Origin: Saccharomycodes ludwigii
Taxonomy: Eukaryota; Ascomycota; Saccharomycetes; Saccharomycodales; Saccharomycodaceae
Direction: 5' to 3'
Length of the DNA: 64,000 nt
NCBI RefSeq assembly: GCF_020623625.1
Contig: NC_060203.1
Location: 1,488,001-1,552,000, forward strand
Positions within the stretch are counted from its first letter, which is position 1, and each line of letters opens with the position of its first letter. The notes under the pieces are model-generated. The model searched no databases and had not been told where the DNA came from. It was given only the letters and a program-made list of their open reading frames with translations. Position numbers and translations under genes: made by a program. Below are positions 63,150 to 64,000 of the stretch, one piece after another.

Positions 63150-64000
63150 TCAAATAAACCCATTACCATTGTTACTACCATTATTATAAGTCCCATGTCC
63201 AAATGGATCTGAGTATCTAGCGCCGGGGAAAGGTGGTCCGGTATTCCCATCTCCATTATTATTGTTAGCATTATTCTCTCCACCTCTAAACGGATCAAAT
63301 ATCATACCACCATTGGATACATTATTAGAATTATCACCTGTATTTAAAATAGATTTTATACCCAGTGGATTCAAGTCTTGATCGCCATAATTTTGTAATA
63401 AATGTCTGGTATTTGTAGACTTCCTTGCATTTTGTTGGATTTCATATTCATCTTCAAATTTTGGAACGCTATTTATGTTAAAATCAGAACCATTGTTCGT
63501 ATCAGGAATATTACTCGGCAACACAGGATCAGTCAGCAAAGTTATGGTGGATGTTGGATTTTTTATATTATTATTAATACTATTGTCGTTATTTGTTGAT
63601 GATGAACGTGGTACATCACCAGGCTTGGGATCTGCTAAGCTTTTAGTTTTAGTTGGAGTGTTGTTGTTAGTAGTAACTGTATTGCTGTTAGTAGTAACTG
63701 TATTACCATATGTGCCCTTGTTAGTGAAAAAATTGGTGAAAAATTCAGTAGAAAGTTTTTCATCAGATACTTTGAACATTTTGGAGTTTAGAACATTTTC
63801 ATTTGATGACAAAGTGATAATTATTTTTTGTGATGGTAATAAAACCAAAATTATTTCTGTATCCCTAGATGTTCTACTATTATTATATAGTAAATTAGGT
63901 GTATAAACTATGGAACTACTTTTACCATTTGAAACTATTTTGATATTGTTATTTTCGAGTAATTGATTGGAAATTAAATATTCTTTTAACTTTTCAGTTA
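63150..64000 (-). CDS. FUB1: Fub1, PI31-type proteasome regulator, N-terminus beyond window
   Basis: I read the frame open to the window edge (through TEKLKEYLISNQLLENNNIK and RDTEIILVLLPSQKIII), so about 283 codons are present and the start is outside. The visible part begins in the middle of the PI31 N-terminal fold and continues into an Asn/Thr-rich disordered segment. It ends in the Gly/Pro-rich motif typical of PI31/PSMF1 and yeast Fub1 (PLGIKSI...MIFDPFRGG...GPPFPGARYSDPFGHG). That tail binds inside the 20S proteasome. The position next to EGO2 on the opposite strand equals YCR076C. It is longer than S. cerevisiae Fub1 (250), mainly by low-complexity insert. Confidence 0.87.
   Translation of the reverse strand, partial: TEKLKEYLISNQLLENNNIKIVSNGKSSSIVYTPNLLYNNSRTSRDTEIILVLLPSQKIIITLSSNENVLNSKMFKVSDEKLSTEFFTNFFTNKGTYGNTVTTNSNTVTTNNNTPTKTKSLADPKPGDVPRSSSTNNDNSINNNIKNPTSTITLLTDPVLPSNIPDTNNGSDFNINSVPKFEDEYEIQQNARKSTNTRHLLQNYGDQDLNPLGIKSILNTGDNSNNVSNGGMIFDPFRGGENNANNNNGDGNTGPPFPGARYSDPFGHGTYNNGSNNGNGFI

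Noticed and set aside
63150-63848. Start of FUB1 at 63848
   Set aside because: The codon there is TTG and the frame is open upstream to the window edge with plausible PI31-like sequence, so the gene is partial.

Overview
This is nuclear DNA of a budding yeast. It is very AT-rich, with poly(dA:dT) runs up to 37 nt, and its genes are intronless and separated by short spacers. The products match Saccharomycetaceae families (Dbf4, Cdc34, Ego3/Slm4, Alg12, Img2, Rsa4, Ssk2, Ppg1, Hub1, Abz1, Sol1/2, Ers1, Ego2, Fub1). From 38.2 kb to the right edge, gene order and strands match two Saccharomyces cerevisiae regions at once: YCR069W-YCR076C and YNR028W-YNR034W. The two sets interleave into one unduplicated order, so the lineage looks like one without the whole-genome duplication. 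A Saccharomycodaceae yeast is my guess, not a proof.

Left part (1-19.7 kb): a large TPR protein cut by the left edge and collinear with Cyc8/Ssn6 but strongly diverged (minus); a Cys/His-rich putative transcription factor (plus); a secreted GH81 endo-beta-1,3-glucanase of the Dse4/Eng1 type (minus); then a 6 kb gene-free stretch. That stretch holds a pair of old direct repeats about 2.7 kb apart, very long homopolymers and a possible decayed retroelement body. It is followed by a C2H2 zinc-finger protein carrying 54 identical AAT codons, and an intron-containing tRNA-Lys(UUU).

Middle (19.7-37.4 kb): a Zn2Cys6 activator, DBF4 with two MCB sites upstream, tRNA-Thr(UGU), CDC34, SLM4/EGO3, a Hol1-like MFS transporter, an Amd2-like amidase and an EamA-type membrane transporter.

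Right part (38.2-64 kb): the conserved block CPR4/8, ALG12, IMG2, RSA4, SSK2/22, PPG1, HUB1, ABZ1, SOL1/2, ERS1, EGO2, FUB1. It covers ER folding and N-glycan synthesis, mitochondrial and cytosolic ribosome production, osmostress MAPK signalling, protein phosphatase and splicing modifiers, p-aminobenzoate synthesis, the pentose phosphate pathway, vacuolar cystine transport, the EGO/TORC1 complex and proteasome regulation. Two extra genes sit between ERS1 and EGO2: a canonical mitochondrial PDK-type kinase and an LMBR1-type membrane protein.

The strongest leads are the diverged Cyc8-like protein, the repeat-bearing gene desert (old retroelement and/or centromere candidate), the interleaved ancestral gene order, and the animal-like PDK. 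No search was run; all family calls come from reading the sequence.
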